Source of the DNA: Wukongibacter sp050859025
GTDB lineage: Bacteria > Bacillota > Clostridia > Peptostreptococcales > Caminicellaceae
Assembly: GCF_050859025.1 (NCBI RefSeq)
Contig: NZ_CP138200.1
Span: forward strand, 1,674,001 to 1,738,000
Direction: 5' to 3'
DNA length: 64,000 nt
Below the pieces are notes generated by a model that had not been told where the DNA came from, did no database searches, and worked only from the letters and a program-made list of their open reading frames with translations. Position 1 is the first letter of the stretch; the number at the start of each line of letters is the position of its first letter. Below, piece after piece: positions 17,744 to 26,275 of the stretch. The position numbers were made by a program, and so were the translations under genes.

Positions 17744-17974
17744 CTAGCTAAGCTTACCTTCAACGTGCTTTACGATATCCTCAACAGTTTGAAAGCTTGC
17801 TATTTCATCATTATCTATATCAATTTTGTAGGCATTTTCTAAGGCGATAATAATTTGAGAAATATCTAAGGAATCAGCATCTAGTTCATCGTAAAGATGG
17901 CTTTCTAAAAGAACCTCATTCTCCGGAATACCCATTATATCAATAATTGCATCCTTTGTCTTTTCAAATATCAT
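17744..17974 (-). CDS. Acyl carrier protein
   Basis: The 76-residue acidic protein has the phosphopantetheine attachment motif DELDADSLDISQ (Ser near 36) and normal ACP length. Housekeeping ACPs usually read GADSLD; here it is DADSLD, and the sequence is somewhat divergent (FEKTKDAIIDIMGIPENEV), as expected for a specialised copy. It is the first gene of the leftward acp-fabF unit, with GGGAGG before the ATG, and its promoter lies in the shared operator region with bioF. I infer that it carries the pimeloyl precursor for BioF, but a second general ACP is possible. Confidence 0.92.
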   Translation of the reverse strand: MIFEKTKDAIIDIMGIPENEVLLESHLYDELDADSLDISQIIIALENAYKIDIDNDEIASFQTVEDIVKHVEGKLS

Positions 17975-17993
17975 TTATATAACCTCCCTGATC

Positions 17994-18090
17994 ATAGAAA
18001 TTCTAGTAAAGATTTTAATTTAGACCTATTCAAAACTCCTAAAACCCTTAAGTATTTCTATACGTATAAATTAAGATTTGCTTGTTATTC
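17994..18090 (+). repeat. MITE-like palindromic repeat, copy B
   Basis: A diverged copy of the dispersed palindrome, from ATAGAAATTCTAGTAAAG to TAAGATTTGCTTG, with core arms TTTTAATTTAGACCTAT and ATACGTATAAATTAAGAT. It lies in the untranslated leader of the leftward acp transcript. Confidence 0.7.
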
Positions 18091-18094
18091 TTAT

Positions 18095-18122
18095 ATTATA
18101 TATTATTTTAATATAATGTAAA
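18095..18122 (-). promoter_or_regulatory. Leftward promoter of acp-fabF
   Basis: On the minus strand TTTACA (18122-18117) and TATAAT (18100-18095) are 16 bases apart. The -35 box lies inside the left half of the BirA-type operator, so a bound repressor would block it. Confidence 0.7.
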
Positions 18123-18146
18123 CCTAATTTTAGAAAAAGGTTGACA
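18117..18146. promoter_or_regulatory. BirA-type biotin operator between acp and bioF
   Basis: TGTAAACC (18117-18124) and GGTTGACA (18139-18146) form an inverted repeat with a 14-base spacer. This is close to the E. coli bio operator halves TTGTAAACC and GGTTTACAA, which have a 16-base spacer. Each half covers the -35 box of one of two diverging promoters. Biotinyl-AMP-loaded BirA would therefore switch both units off together. The rest of the gap to bioF (18170-18320) shows no further site that I recognise. Confidence 0.75.
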
Positions 18147-18169
18147 ATTAATATAGATTGATATATTTT
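18141..18169 (+). promoter_or_regulatory. Rightward promoter of bioF operon
   Basis: TTGACA at 18141-18146 overlaps the right operator half. The -10 is probably within ATATATTTT at 18162-18169 (spacing 15-17); a perfect TATAAT at 18170 is too far away (23 bases) for this -35. Confidence 0.55.
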
Positions 18170-18321
18170 TATAATACAGTGAGAAATTTAAATTAATTTA
18201 TTAATATAAATTTCGTTATATATCTAAAAAAGTCAGTATTGACAATCTTTATAAAAGACCTTTCTATAACACACAGGAAATAAAAAATCTATATTAATTC
18301 TATAGGATAGGAGAAATAATA

Positions 18322-19485
18322 ATGAAGAACATTTCTAGTACACTATCTTCCATTAGAAAAGAAGGATTATATCGTGATTGCAGATATTTAAGTTCTCAGC
18401 AGGCTCCTAAGGTATATATTGAAGGAAGAAAAATAATATTGTTAGGTTCAAATAATTATCTTGGGCTTTGTGAGGATATACGTATTAAAGAAGCTGCTAA
18501 AGGTGCAATTGATAAATATGGTGTTGGAGCTGGAGGGTCTAGACTAACCACTGGATCCTATGATTTGCATAGGGAGCTAGAAGAAAAAATTGCAAGCTTT
18601 AAAGGGACTGAGTCAGCCTTAGTGTTTAATACAGGATATATGGCAAACCTAGGTATTATATCTGCTTTATGTGACAGAAAATGGGTCATATTTAGTGATA
18701 AATATAACCATGCAAGCATAATAGATGGATGCTTATTAAGTGGTGCCAAGCTTATTAGGTATAAGCATTGTGACATGGAGGATCTAGAAAGAAAGATCCA
18801 TATGTATAAGGAAAGTAATAATTTGATTGTAACCGATGGTATTTTTAGTATGGATGGAAATGTTGCACCACTAAAGGATATAGCCAGATTGGCTAAAGCA
18901 CATGGTATAGTTACAATGGTAGATGATGCCCACGGAGTAGGTATCTTAGGTAAGAATGGTTCAGGAACAATAGCTCATTTCAATTTGAGTAAAGAGATAG
19001 ACATACAAATGGGAACACTGAGTAAGGCACTAGCTTCAATTGGTGGATATGTTGCTGGAAAAAAAGATGTGATTGAGTATATTAAAAATATCTCTAGAAG
19101 TTTTATATTTTCTACAGCATTGCCACCTTCTAGTATTGCAGCTTCCTTAAGGGCTATAGACATAATTCGGGAAGATGAGGAAAGAAGAAAGAAACTTATA
19201 GATTTATCTGAGTGGTTTAAAAAAGAATTAGTCAAATTAGGTTTTAGAGTTACCAAAACTATTACCCCTATAATACCAGTTATAATTGGCAATGCTGAAA
19301 ATACCGTGAAATTCAGTAAAGGTTTACTGGAGGAAGGAATTTATGTGCCAGCCATAAGACCTCCAACAGTTCCAAAGGGCACAAGCCGTCTAAGAATTTC
19401 TCTTATGGCAAACCATGATTATGAAGATTTAAAATATGTGCTAAAGGTGATTGAAATACATGGAAAGAGATTAGGAATAATTTAA
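18322..19485 (+). CDS. bioF: 8-amino-7-oxononanoate synthase BioF
   Basis: BioF is a PLP enzyme that condenses pimeloyl-ACP (or -CoA) with L-alanine to give 8-amino-7-oxononanoate, the first biotin ring precursor. At 387 residues it has the usual length. The family features are SNNYLGLCED, GVGAGGSRLTTGS, MVDDAHGVGILG and the PLP lysine in GTLSKALASIGGYVAG (about residue 237). It begins the rightward operon behind the BirA-type operator. Its TAA stop overlaps the start ATG of the next gene by one base (TAATG), so translation is coupled. Confidence 0.93.
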   Translation: MKNISSTLSSIRKEGLYRDCRYLSSQQAPKVYIEGRKIILLGSNNYLGLCEDIRIKEAAKGAIDKYGVGAGGSRLTTGSYDLHRELEEKIASFKGTESALVFNTGYMANLGIISALCDRKWVIFSDKYNHASIIDGCLLSGAKLIRYKHCDMEDLERKIHMYKESNNLIVTDGIFSMDGNVAPLKDIARLAKAHGIVTMVDDAHGVGILGKNGSGTIAHFNLSKEIDIQMGTLSKALASIGGYVAGKKDVIEYIKNISRSFIFSTALPPSSIAASLRAIDIIREDEERRKKLIDLSEWFKKELVKLGFRVTKTITPIIPVIIGNAENTVKFSKGLLEEGIYVPAIRPPTVPKGTSRLRISLMANHDYEDLKYVLKVIEIHGKRLGII

Positions 19486-20246
19486 TGAAAAAGAGTTTGG
19501 TCATATTATCGGGTTGGGGAGTAGATGATTTTGTATGGAAGCCAATTATAGATTTGCTTGAGAGAGATTTTCAAATTTTTATCATTAACTGGGATGATAT
19601 ACTATCATTAGATGGGTTTAAGCAGAAGGTAGTAGCTTTTTTAGATAAAAAGGGGATAGACAGACTGACACTAATAGCTTGGTCTTTGGGATCTTTAGTA
19701 GCCCTTGACTTAGCGGCCACAGGTTTTTTGAAAATAGAAAATCTTATTCTTTTTGGTTCAACCTGTAAATTTGCGCAGGAAGAGGAAAGAAGCTATAATA
19801 TAGGTTGGTATAAAAAAATCATAAAAAGAATGATTTCTATGTTAGAGAGTCATCCCTTAGAAGTCTTAAATAATTTCTATAAGCAGCTATTTACTGATTT
19901 AGAAGTAAATAATGGGTGTTATGATAATTATATAAAAGAATTGATGGAATTAAATAAGAAGTATTCGGTAGAATCCTTGGCTTTAGGATTACAATATCTG
20001 ATTGAGAAAGATTGTAGGAATGATTTGAAAAATATAGATACGTCAGTTCTAATTATACATGGTGATAGAGATATTATTTGTCCTATAGAGTCGGGGGAAT
20101 ATTTATATAGGAATTTAAAAAAATCAAAACTGATTGTGTTGAAGGAAACTGGACACATACCTTTCTATACAAAAACAAATAATTGCTATGATATCATAAC
20201 GGACTATATTAAACCTAGATTATTCATGGAAAGCTTGAAAGAATAG
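19485..20246 (+). CDS. Pimeloyl-ACP methyl ester esterase, BioH-like
   Basis: This 253-residue alpha/beta-hydrolase opens with LVILSGWGVDDFVW and carries a complete triad: Ser in AWSLGSLVA (near residue 67; BioH has GWSLGG), Asp in IHGDRDIICP and His in ETGHIPF. In the BioC-BioH route the esterase removes the methyl mask from pimeloyl-ACP and so stops chain extension. Its place between bioF and bioC, with one-base overlap to bioF, supports this role. The family has several unrelated esterases (BioH, BioG, BioK, BioV); the sequence looks nearest to BioH/BioG-type, so I leave the symbol open. Confidence 0.85.
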   Translation: MKKSLVILSGWGVDDFVWKPIIDLLERDFQIFIINWDDILSLDGFKQKVVAFLDKKGIDRLTLIAWSLGSLVALDLAATGFLKIENLILFGSTCKFAQEEERSYNIGWYKKIIKRMISMLESHPLEVLNNFYKQLFTDLEVNNGCYDNYIKELMELNKKYSVESLALGLQYLIEKDCRNDLKNIDTSVLIIHGDRDIICPIESGEYLYRNLKKSKLIVLKETGHIPFYTKTNNCYDIITDYIKPRLFMESLKE

Positions 20247-20305
20247 GAGTAGTAATTTAATAGTTTTATAAATAAGAATAGTCAAGGACAAAGAGGGATG
20301 ATAAA

Positions 20306-21160
20306 ATGATTGATAAAGATAAACTAAGAAGAAGATTTAGTAGAAATGCAAGGCAATATGATAAATATGCCAGAGTTCAGAAGATAATGGGAGATAGTCT
20401 CTTAGAAAGGATTAAAGATGATAAAATTGTTCCAAGAAATATATTAGAGATCGGTTGTGGTACAGGATACGTGACCAGAGCATTGTTAGATAGTTTCCCA
20501 CAAGCCAAAATCACAGCTGTTGATATAGCACCGGGAATGATTGAATATGTAGATTCAATGGTTGAGAGTGACAATGTTAAGCTTATATGTGGAGATATAG
20601 AGGATATGGACTTAAATGAAAAATATGATTTGATTATATCAAATGCGACATTTCAATGGTTTAATGACTTTAGTAAAACCCTTGAAAAGTTAGTTAAACT
20701 GCTTAATCCAAATGGAGTTCTGAGCTTCTCAACCTTTGGAGAAATGACCTTTACTGAGCTCAATAATTGCTTTAAGAAGGTTAGAGCACAATTAAAAATC
20801 TATGAGGATATTTCTCCTGGGCAGTCCTTTTTTTCATTAGAGGAATTAAAAAGTATCTGTAGTGAGATTGGTGAAAAAAGCGGACTAGAGGCTATTATAA
20901 CATATTCTTCCCAGTCATATGAATACGAGTACTTTGATTGTTGTAAAGACTTTTTGTTTTCTGTTAAAAAGATTGGTGCTAACAACAGCCAAAGCAATAG
21001 AAAAATAATGGATCCTAGTTTTATCGAAAAGGTTATGGAGACCTATGATAGAGACTATGAGATAGATAATAAAGTAAGGGCGACCTATCATAATCTATTT
21101 ATATACATGAAATACATACAACAAAATAAGATATCCCAGAATGATAAAATCTTACTTTAA
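20306..21160 (+). CDS. bioC: Malonyl-ACP O-methyltransferase BioC
   Basis: BioC uses S-adenosylmethionine to methylate the free carboxyl of malonyl-ACP, which lets fatty-acid enzymes build the pimeloyl chain. The 284-residue protein starts with the BioC-typical RRRFSRNARQYDKYARVQ, has the SAM site ILEIGCGTGYVTRALL (about residues 46-61), a VDIAPGMIE acidic loop and SNATFQWF. It is the last gene of the bioF unit. bioB, bioD and bioA are not in the window and must lie elsewhere if the pathway is complete. The gap to the next gene (21161-21472) holds only a likely promoter (TTGATA...TATTAT near 21410-21440) and a short repeat at 21328. Confidence 0.92.
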   Translation: MIDKDKLRRRFSRNARQYDKYARVQKIMGDSLLERIKDDKIVPRNILEIGCGTGYVTRALLDSFPQAKITAVDIAPGMIEYVDSMVESDNVKLICGDIEDMDLNEKYDLIISNATFQWFNDFSKTLEKLVKLLNPNGVLSFSTFGEMTFTELNNCFKKVRAQLKIYEDISPGQSFFSLEELKSICSEIGEKSGLEAIITYSSQSYEYEYFDCCKDFLFSVKKIGANNSQSNRKIMDPSFIEKVMETYDRDYEIDNKVRATYHNLFIYMKYIQQNKISQNDKILL

Positions 21161-21327
21161 ATTGACCTCTTGTGCTAGTTTCTGTAGCGGGGATTGATGC
21201 TATTTCCTTTTCGTTCATGAAATGAACCCGTTTTTCTATATATTTTGAAGGTGAAAACAGATCCACCCAATCACTAAAATGAAATATCATAACTCCCTAG
21301 GTATTACAAAAGCAAAATATATGATTA

Positions 21328-21349
21328 ACTAGCTAGGCGGGTTAAATTA
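21328..21349 (+). repeat. Short dispersed repeat (CTAGCTAGGCGGGTTAA)
   Basis: ACTAGCTAGGCGGGTTAAAT here recurs at 57984-58005 as ACTAGCTAGGCGAGTTAAGT, three mismatches in 22 bases. Both copies lie in gaps upstream of genes. Its meaning is unknown. Confidence 0.5.
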
Positions 21350-21472
21350 CTTGTTGATTCTTGGAGATTTATAGAATTTGATCGATTAAGAATTTTGTAA
21401 GAATTTATTAATTGATATGTAAAATATATGAACTATTATAATAAGTAGACAAAGGTGAGGGGGAAAGTATAG

Positions 21473-22393
21473 GTGTCTAGTATTATAAAGACAAAGAACC
21501 TAACAAAATATTTTGGAAATATAAAGGCTGTAGATAATGTAAGCATTACAGTAAGAAGAGGAGAAATATATGGCTTTTTAGGCAGAAATGGTGCGGGAAA
21601 AACAACCACCATCAAAATGATATTGGGACTCATGAAGCCAACCAAGGGTGAAATAGAAATTTTTGGTGAGAGATTGGAAAAATCAAAGCGTGATATTTTA
21701 GAAAGAACTGGCTATGCCGCAGAATTTTCTGGATTTTATCCTAATCTTACTGGAGCCGAAAATTTGAAAATAAATTTAAAACTTTTAGGCATTCAAAAAA
21801 AAGATGCTATTGAAGAGGTACTGAATATAGTAGGTATTTGGGAGGAAAGAAATAAGCTTGTAAAGAAGTACTCTATGGGAATGAAGCAGCGGCTTGGTAT
21901 AGCTAGAGCTATTTTACATAATCCTGAACTACTTATATTTGACGAACCTACAAATGCCTTAGATCCAATAGGAATAAAGGAAGTACGTAGATTAATAAAG
22001 TCCTTAGCTGAAAAAAGGAATATCACTATTTTTATGTCAAGTCATATATTGAGTGAAGTGCAACAGCTTGCTAATACTATAGGAGTTATTCATAATGGCA
22101 GACTTGCTGAGGAGATATCTTTTGAGGACTTAAGGAAAAAAAATAGGAAGTATATTGAAATTCAGGTATCTAATGATGGAAAGGCTTCTATGATATTGGA
22201 ACAAAACCTGAAGATTTATGACTATGAGGTTCACGAAGAAAATACTATAAGAATATATTCTCATTATGAAATGATTGGTGAAATTAATAAAATATTTATT
22301 AAGAATGGTATAAATGTGACTAAGTTAGGAATGAGTGAAGATAATCTTGAAGATTATTTTATTAAGCTTACTGGGGGTGACAGCATTGCTTAG
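21473..22393 (+). CDS. ABC transporter ATP-binding protein (BcrA type)
   Basis: This 306-residue ATPase has Walker A GRNGAGKTTT (near residue 40), signature YSMGMKQRLGIARA, Walker B LLIFDEPTNALDP and the H-loop MSSHILSE. A C-terminal extension after residue 215 is typical of the bacitracin/lantibiotic-exporter (BcrA-like) class. It would power the permease encoded next, with which it overlaps by 8 bases. Export of a peptide antibiotic, lipid or toxin is the family role; the real substrate is unknown. The start is GTG 21473 after GAGGGGGA. Confidence 0.9.
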   Translation: MSSIIKTKNLTKYFGNIKAVDNVSITVRRGEIYGFLGRNGAGKTTTIKMILGLMKPTKGEIEIFGERLEKSKRDILERTGYAAEFSGFYPNLTGAENLKINLKLLGIQKKDAIEEVLNIVGIWEERNKLVKKYSMGMKQRLGIARAILHNPELLIFDEPTNALDPIGIKEVRRLIKSLAEKRNITIFMSSHILSEVQQLANTIGVIHNGRLAEEISFEDLRKKNRKYIEIQVSNDGKASMILEQNLKIYDYEVHEENTIRIYSHYEMIGEINKIFIKNGINVTKLGMSEDNLEDYFIKLTGGDSIA

Positions 22394-23117
22394 ATCGTTG
22401 TATATAGAGGTAATTAAATTAAAACGTTCTACAATGCTACTAGTAAGTATGTTAGGTGTAGCTGTAGCTCCTTTTTTAAATTATCTAATATTCCTTAGCT
22501 TAAAAAGTAATATACCTTCTGCAATGAGTGTAGAGAGATATTTTGAGCAAGGATATATTTTTTTAACGGCATTGATTGCTACGATGATATTTGCACTTAT
22601 AGGTACATATGTTTTTGATAGAGAATATCAAGAAAAAACTCTAGAAAATATGTTAACCATTCCAATTGGAAGGGTAGAAGTAATTATAACTAAAATGATA
22701 ATTTTATTAGGATGGATTATCTTTTTGGTATTATTTACCTTTGCTTTAACCGTATTGTTAAATTATATGGGGGTTTTTGTCAAATTAGATGCTGAAATTT
22801 TAATAAAATATTTTAGAATTTATTTAATGACGGGAATATTACATTTTGCTTTGATGCCGGTAATAATATTAATAACCTTGGTATTCAAAAGCTATATATA
22901 TTCAATTGGATTTAGTATCTTTGTTACCATAACAAGCTTAGTTATTACTAATACTAAGTATGGAGAATTATTTCCTTGGTCATTGCCCTATCTTCTTGCC
23001 GCCTATAAGGGAGATCTTTATTATCCTGTATCCTATCCAATAATTTCGATAACAATGACCTTTATCCTTTCATTAACCTTATGCATAGTGTATTTTAATA
23101 AGGAGGATATTGATTAA
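22386..23117 (+). CDS. ABC transporter permease (ABC-2/BcrB type)
   Basis: The protein has about six membrane helices (near residues 12-35, 55-75, 98-125, 140-165, 172-190 and 210-235) and a cytoplasmic segment FDREYQEKTLENMLTIPIGR that matches the coupling region of BcrB-like ABC-2 permeases. An open frame extends further upstream, but GGGGGTGA at 22373-22380 best fits TTG 22386, inside the end of the ATPase gene, giving 243 residues. It forms a two-gene exporter with that ATPase. No two-component system of the BceRS kind accompanies it. Confidence 0.85.
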   Translation: MLRSLYIEVIKLKRSTMLLVSMLGVAVAPFLNYLIFLSLKSNIPSAMSVERYFEQGYIFLTALIATMIFALIGTYVFDREYQEKTLENMLTIPIGRVEVIITKMIILLGWIIFLVLFTFALTVLLNYMGVFVKLDAEILIKYFRIYLMTGILHFALMPVIILITLVFKSYIYSIGFSIFVTITSLVITNTKYGELFPWSLPYLLAAYKGDLYYPVSYPIISITMTFILSLTLCIVYFNKEDID

Positions 23118-23374
23118 TTCTTTTATATTTTGAGTTCTTGAATATCCGTGAAGTATTGGCTGTTCGAAAAATTAAAATTTGGATTTATGAGAATATAAAT
23201 GGTTTAGATATAAGAATTTTAAAATTTCTATTAATAATGTGAGTTTAATATAATAAATAGGAAATAATTAGATATAATATAAGGTGAACCATATCACTTA
23301 CGATTATTATATAAAGCCTTTATGGTGAATGGCTAATCAAAAAATAGGCATATATGATTTTGGAGGATACAATT

Positions 23375-24232
23375 ATGGATATAGTAAAGAAGAATATCAT
23401 TTTATTTATGATTGAGGAAATAAAAAGTAGGTTTAAATATCATAATATTTCCGCCTATGGAGCACAATTAGCTTATTTCTTCTTGTTATCACTCTTTCCA
23501 TTTCTAATTTTTCTTATTGCCATTCTAAGCATTTTTTCCATTTCCTTAGATGGTGCCATTGATACCTTAGCAAAGGTAGCACCTAAAGAGGCTATTATAA
23601 TAATTAATGATTATGTGAGAACCTTGTTACCATCTAGAAGTATAAATGTATTATCAGTATCTTTTTTAGCTACTATTTGGTCAGCATCAAGGGCTGTCAA
23701 TGCCTTGATAAATGCTTTAAATAATGCCTACGAAGTCCAAGAAACCAGAGGATATATCAGAAAAAGAATACTTGCCATCTTTTTTACAATACTAGTTGCA
23801 TTTGCTATTGTATTAGCCCTAACTATACCTACTATGGGAATGGATTTCTTACTTTGGCTATCTAAATATATTGTATTGTCAGATGCTGTAATTAAAGCAT
23901 GGTACTACTCAAGATGGCTAATAATTACTTCTATACTGTTGTTAGTATTAGGTTCTCTATATCTAGTGGCACCTAACAAAAAAAATAAGTTCTCTGAAAT
24001 AATTCCTGGAACTATTTTTGCAATCTTAGGATGGATATCTATTTCTTTAGGATTTTCATATTTTGTGAATAATTTCAGAAACTATACATTGGTTTACGGT
24101 AGTTTAGGAGCTATAATAGTCCTGATGATATGGCTATATTTAAGCGGAGTTATTTTAATTATGGGTGGAGAAATGAATTCTTTATATAGCATTTATAGGC
24201 AGCTAAATAAAGGAGTCAATCTAAACAAATAA
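23375..24232 (+). CDS. YihY/BrkB-family membrane protein
   Basis: About 285 residues with six predicted membrane segments and the YihY signature: AYGAQLAYFFLLSLFPFLIF near the start, then IWSASRAVNALINALNNAY. This family was once thought to include RNase BN; the members are inner-membrane proteins of unknown function. GGAGG lies directly before ATG 23375, not before the earlier in-frame ATG at 23354. It is followed after 19 bases by a lipoprotein gene, probably on the same transcript. Confidence 0.9.
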   Translation: MDIVKKNIILFMIEEIKSRFKYHNISAYGAQLAYFFLLSLFPFLIFLIAILSIFSISLDGAIDTLAKVAPKEAIIIINDYVRTLLPSRSINVLSVSFLATIWSASRAVNALINALNNAYEVQETRGYIRKRILAIFFTILVAFAIVLALTIPTMGMDFLLWLSKYIVLSDAVIKAWYYSRWLIITSILLLVLGSLYLVAPNKKNKFSEIIPGTIFAILGWISISLGFSYFVNNFRNYTLVYGSLGAIIVLMIWLYLSGVILIMGGEMNSLYSIYRQLNKGVNLNK

Positions 24233-24251
24233 TAAGGAAGGGGAGTAGAAT

Positions 24252-24833
24252 ATGAAGAGAATACTAGTATTAGTTTTTACTTTACTAATGGTCGTATCTC
24301 TTGTATCGGGGTGCATAAATAGTAAGATAGAATCAGAGGATGAGAATAAAGACAGGTTAGAAAATGAGAATGAGGTTGAGAATACTGAGGATAATGAAAT
24401 TATAAATAAGAGAAATTCTCAGACAGGTACCTATGTTGGACAAGTAGATAATAATTCTATTGAGATCAAAGTAGACAATGGATTCATGGTTTTAATGCTA
24501 AATGATGAAACACGAAATTCCATTGAAGAAATCAATGAGGGTGATGAGATTGATTTTGTCTATTACAAAAATGAAAATGATCAATATGTTTTAGTTAGTA
24601 TAATAAAAAAAGATATTGATGAAGAAGTTAAGAAAAGCAGTACAGGTATATATATTGGACAACTGGATAATTTTTCAATCGAAATTCAGATAGATAATGT
24701 CTCAAAGGTATTTATAAACTATGAGATGGAAAAATTAATAAATGGTATTGAACAAGGAGATAAGGTTGAGATAACATATACTGAAAATGAGCAGGGACAA
24801 CTCAGTCTTGAGAGTTTGAAGAAGATTGAGTAA
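24252..24833 (+). CDS. Lipoprotein with two tandem copies of a small domain
   Basis: The 193-residue protein has a lipoprotein signal peptide with lipobox VSGC (Cys21), a charged Glu/Asp/Asn-rich linker (24-55), and two repeats of about 65 residues. The repeats start GTYVGQVDNNSIEIKVDN (about 59) and GIYIGQLDNFSIEIQIDN (about 131) and both continue into a segment ending in GD-(E/K)-(I/V)-(D/E). The internal duplication is clear. I do not recognise the domain; it may be a small beta-barrel. It would sit on the outer face of the membrane. It follows the YihY gene closely. Confidence 0.8.
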   Translation: MKRILVLVFTLLMVVSLVSGCINSKIESEDENKDRLENENEVENTEDNEIINKRNSQTGTYVGQVDNNSIEIKVDNGFMVLMLNDETRNSIEEINEGDEIDFVYYKNENDQYVLVSIIKKDIDEEVKKSSTGIYIGQLDNFSIEIQIDNVSKVFINYEMEKLINGIEQGDKVEITYTENEQGQLSLESLKKIE

Positions 24834-25164
24834 GGGATGTTTCGAAAAGCTATATACATAGCTTAGACATAGATAAGGAAGGGAAAATGAGCTTAGAGTA
24901 ACACATCAGCTTACCATTTTAAGTTTTCCCTTATCAGTCTCTATAAGCAATATATGACTAGTTGGATAGGTATATACTAAATAAGAGGAGAGCTTATTGT
25001 AATAGAAAATGTTACAGTTATGTTACAGAATCAAAAACTAGTTGTAATTTTTACCAATATAACATATAATAATTTTGAACTAAGATAACGTTGAAAAATT
25101 GAAAAATAATAAACTAATAAACTAATAAACTATTTAAAATGTGAAAAAAGGAGGTCGTGTAGAA

Positions 25165-25284
25165 ATGATGACTAATAAGAAATGTTTATTAATCCAATTT
25201 AGTAGTTTGAATTGCAATGGCTCATCTAGAAATAATAAAACTAAATATTTAATATGCACGACTTGTGATAGCGATAATATGTAA
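25165..25284 (+). CDS. Small Cys-rich protein, 39 residues (candidate)
   Basis: A short open frame of 40 codons follows an excellent AAAGGAGG site 10 bases before ATG 25165, in an otherwise empty stretch after 24833. The peptide has four cysteines (residues 7, 17, 31, 34), including a CTTC pair close to its end, a basic start (MMTNKK) and many Asn/Ser. There is no signal peptide. A promoter-like region lies upstream, and a palindrome and a terminator follow within 90 bases. I recognise no family. A metal-binding small protein, a peptide precursor or chance are all possible. The gap 24834-25164 also has a repeat of AAACTAAT (three times, near 25110) and nothing else I can name. Confidence 0.45.
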   Translation: MMTNKKCLLIQFSSLNCNGSSRNNKTKYLICTTCDSDNM

Positions 25285-25337
25285 GACCATAATTAATAAT
25301 ATTTTGTATTATTAATTAGATAATTTGAATCGGTAGA

Positions 25338-25375
25338 GCCATAGGTTGTGTATATCATACCTATGGCCTTTGTAT
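25338..25375 (+). terminator. Terminator behind the small Cys-rich ORF
   Basis: GCCATAGGT (25338-25346) pairs with ACCTATGGC (25359-25367), followed by CTTTGTATTTT. The same stem sequence occurs again at 25465. Confidence 0.7.
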
Positions 25376-25464
25376 TTTATATAGAATATTATTATGGCTT
25401 TTTAGTAAGCTGTAATATAACTGATACTGTGCAATGCCCTATTATGAATAGTAGAATGTTCATT

Positions 25465-25496
25465 AAGCCATAGGTATAAAACCTATGGCTTTTTAT
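25465..25496 (+). terminator. Second terminator with the same stem
   Basis: AAGCCATAGGT pairs with ACCTATGGCTT across a 5-base loop, followed by TTTTATTATG. The stem is the same as that at 25338, so the two arose by local duplication. Between 25497 and 25693 I see only an 11-codon open frame after AAGGAGG at 25601, which I do not call a gene. Confidence 0.8.
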
Positions 25497-25693
25497 TATG
25501 TTGTTTTTTCAAAGGGTAATATGACTAAAATTAGGGGATTCAGTACGATGAGCTTCTAGCAGCTATAAACCTTAAATGGATTACATAGATATCTTTATAT
25601 AAGGAGGTTAGAATGATGATAATCATGACAATGGTGATCAAAAATTAATTTAGTATGAGAATCATGAGTAGATAAAAATCGGAGGTGTTCGTA

Positions 25694-25954
25694 ATGACAA
25701 ATAAAACTGTAGTAAATATATATAATAGCTTTGATGTGATTGATAAGGTAAAACTCAGGGAGGGAATTAATATGACTTTATTAAATATGAGATTGAATAT
25801 AGGATATTTTAATATCAATATTAACATTGGGAGACATATAAAAGAGCAAGAGGAAATAAACCTAGAAAGAATAAAATACGATAAAGAAATGAAAGAAAAA
25901 ATAGAAGAAACAAAAGCACTAGCACAAAACTTCCATAAACTTAATATATTTTAA
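25694..25954 (+). CDS. Small protein, first of a paralogous pair
   Basis: An 86-residue protein of unknown function, started at ATG 25694 after GGAGGTG (25681-25687). Its central MTLLNMRLNIGYFNINI aligns with MSLINMAMNIGHFKIKI of the protein encoded 43 bases further on, so the two are paralogues. The second half is a highly charged helix (EEINLERIKYDKEMKEKIEETK). There is no signal peptide or obvious membrane segment; the alternating pattern of the middle part suggests one amphipathic helix followed by a beta-strand. Two-gene tandem and conserved core argue that it is a real gene. Confidence 0.65.
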   Translation: MTNKTVVNIYNSFDVIDKVKLREGINMTLLNMRLNIGYFNININIGRHIKEQEEINLERIKYDKEMKEKIEETKALAQNFHKLNIF

Positions 25955-25996
25955 TAGTGGGGATAGAGATTTAGAATTTGAAAGGGAGATGAGAAT

Positions 25997-26263
25997 ATGA
26001 GTCGACATATAACGATAGATGAAAGAAACGGAGATGTTATTTTAAAAGATAATTTAGATTTTAAGGAGGAGTTAAAAATGTCGTTGATAAATATGGCTAT
26101 GAACATAGGTCATTTTAAGATTAAGATATCTGTTAATAAGGATGAGGAATTAAAGAGAGAGAAAATTAGAAAAAGAATTGAACATGACCAAAGAATAAAT
26201 GAAGCTTTAGAAAAGAGAGAGAACTTAATATTCCATTATAATATTCAAGGTCCTATGATGTAA
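25997..26263 (+). CDS. Small protein, second of a paralogous pair
   Basis: An 88-residue protein, paralogous to the preceding one through its centre (MSLINMAMNIGHFKIKI) and its charged helical tail (EELKREKIRKRIEHDQRINE). The front halves differ; here it begins MSRHITIDERNGDVILKD, which looks like a beta-hairpin. AAAGGGAGATGAG precedes the ATG. I recognise no family. It ends just before a terminator and an IS256-type insertion, which did not disrupt it. Confidence 0.65.
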   Translation: MSRHITIDERNGDVILKDNLDFKEELKMSLINMAMNIGHFKIKISVNKDEELKREKIRKRIEHDQRINEALEKRENLIFHYNIQGPMM

Positions 26264-26275
26264 AAAAATAATATA

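Noticed and set aside
21473..23117. Assignment of the ABC exporter as bacitracin or lantibiotic resistance
   Set aside because: The family match is real, but there is no sensor kinase, precursor peptide or resistance gene nearby to support a substrate.
25105..25135. AAACTAAT repeated three times as a CRISPR-like or iteron array
   Set aside because: Units are only 8 bp, directly adjacent and AT-rich; this is a short tandem repeat without spacers or origin features.
25613..25648. An 11-codon frame after a perfect AAGGAGG site
   Set aside because: Too short and without homologue; it may be a leftover of duplication or a leader, but I cannot support a gene.
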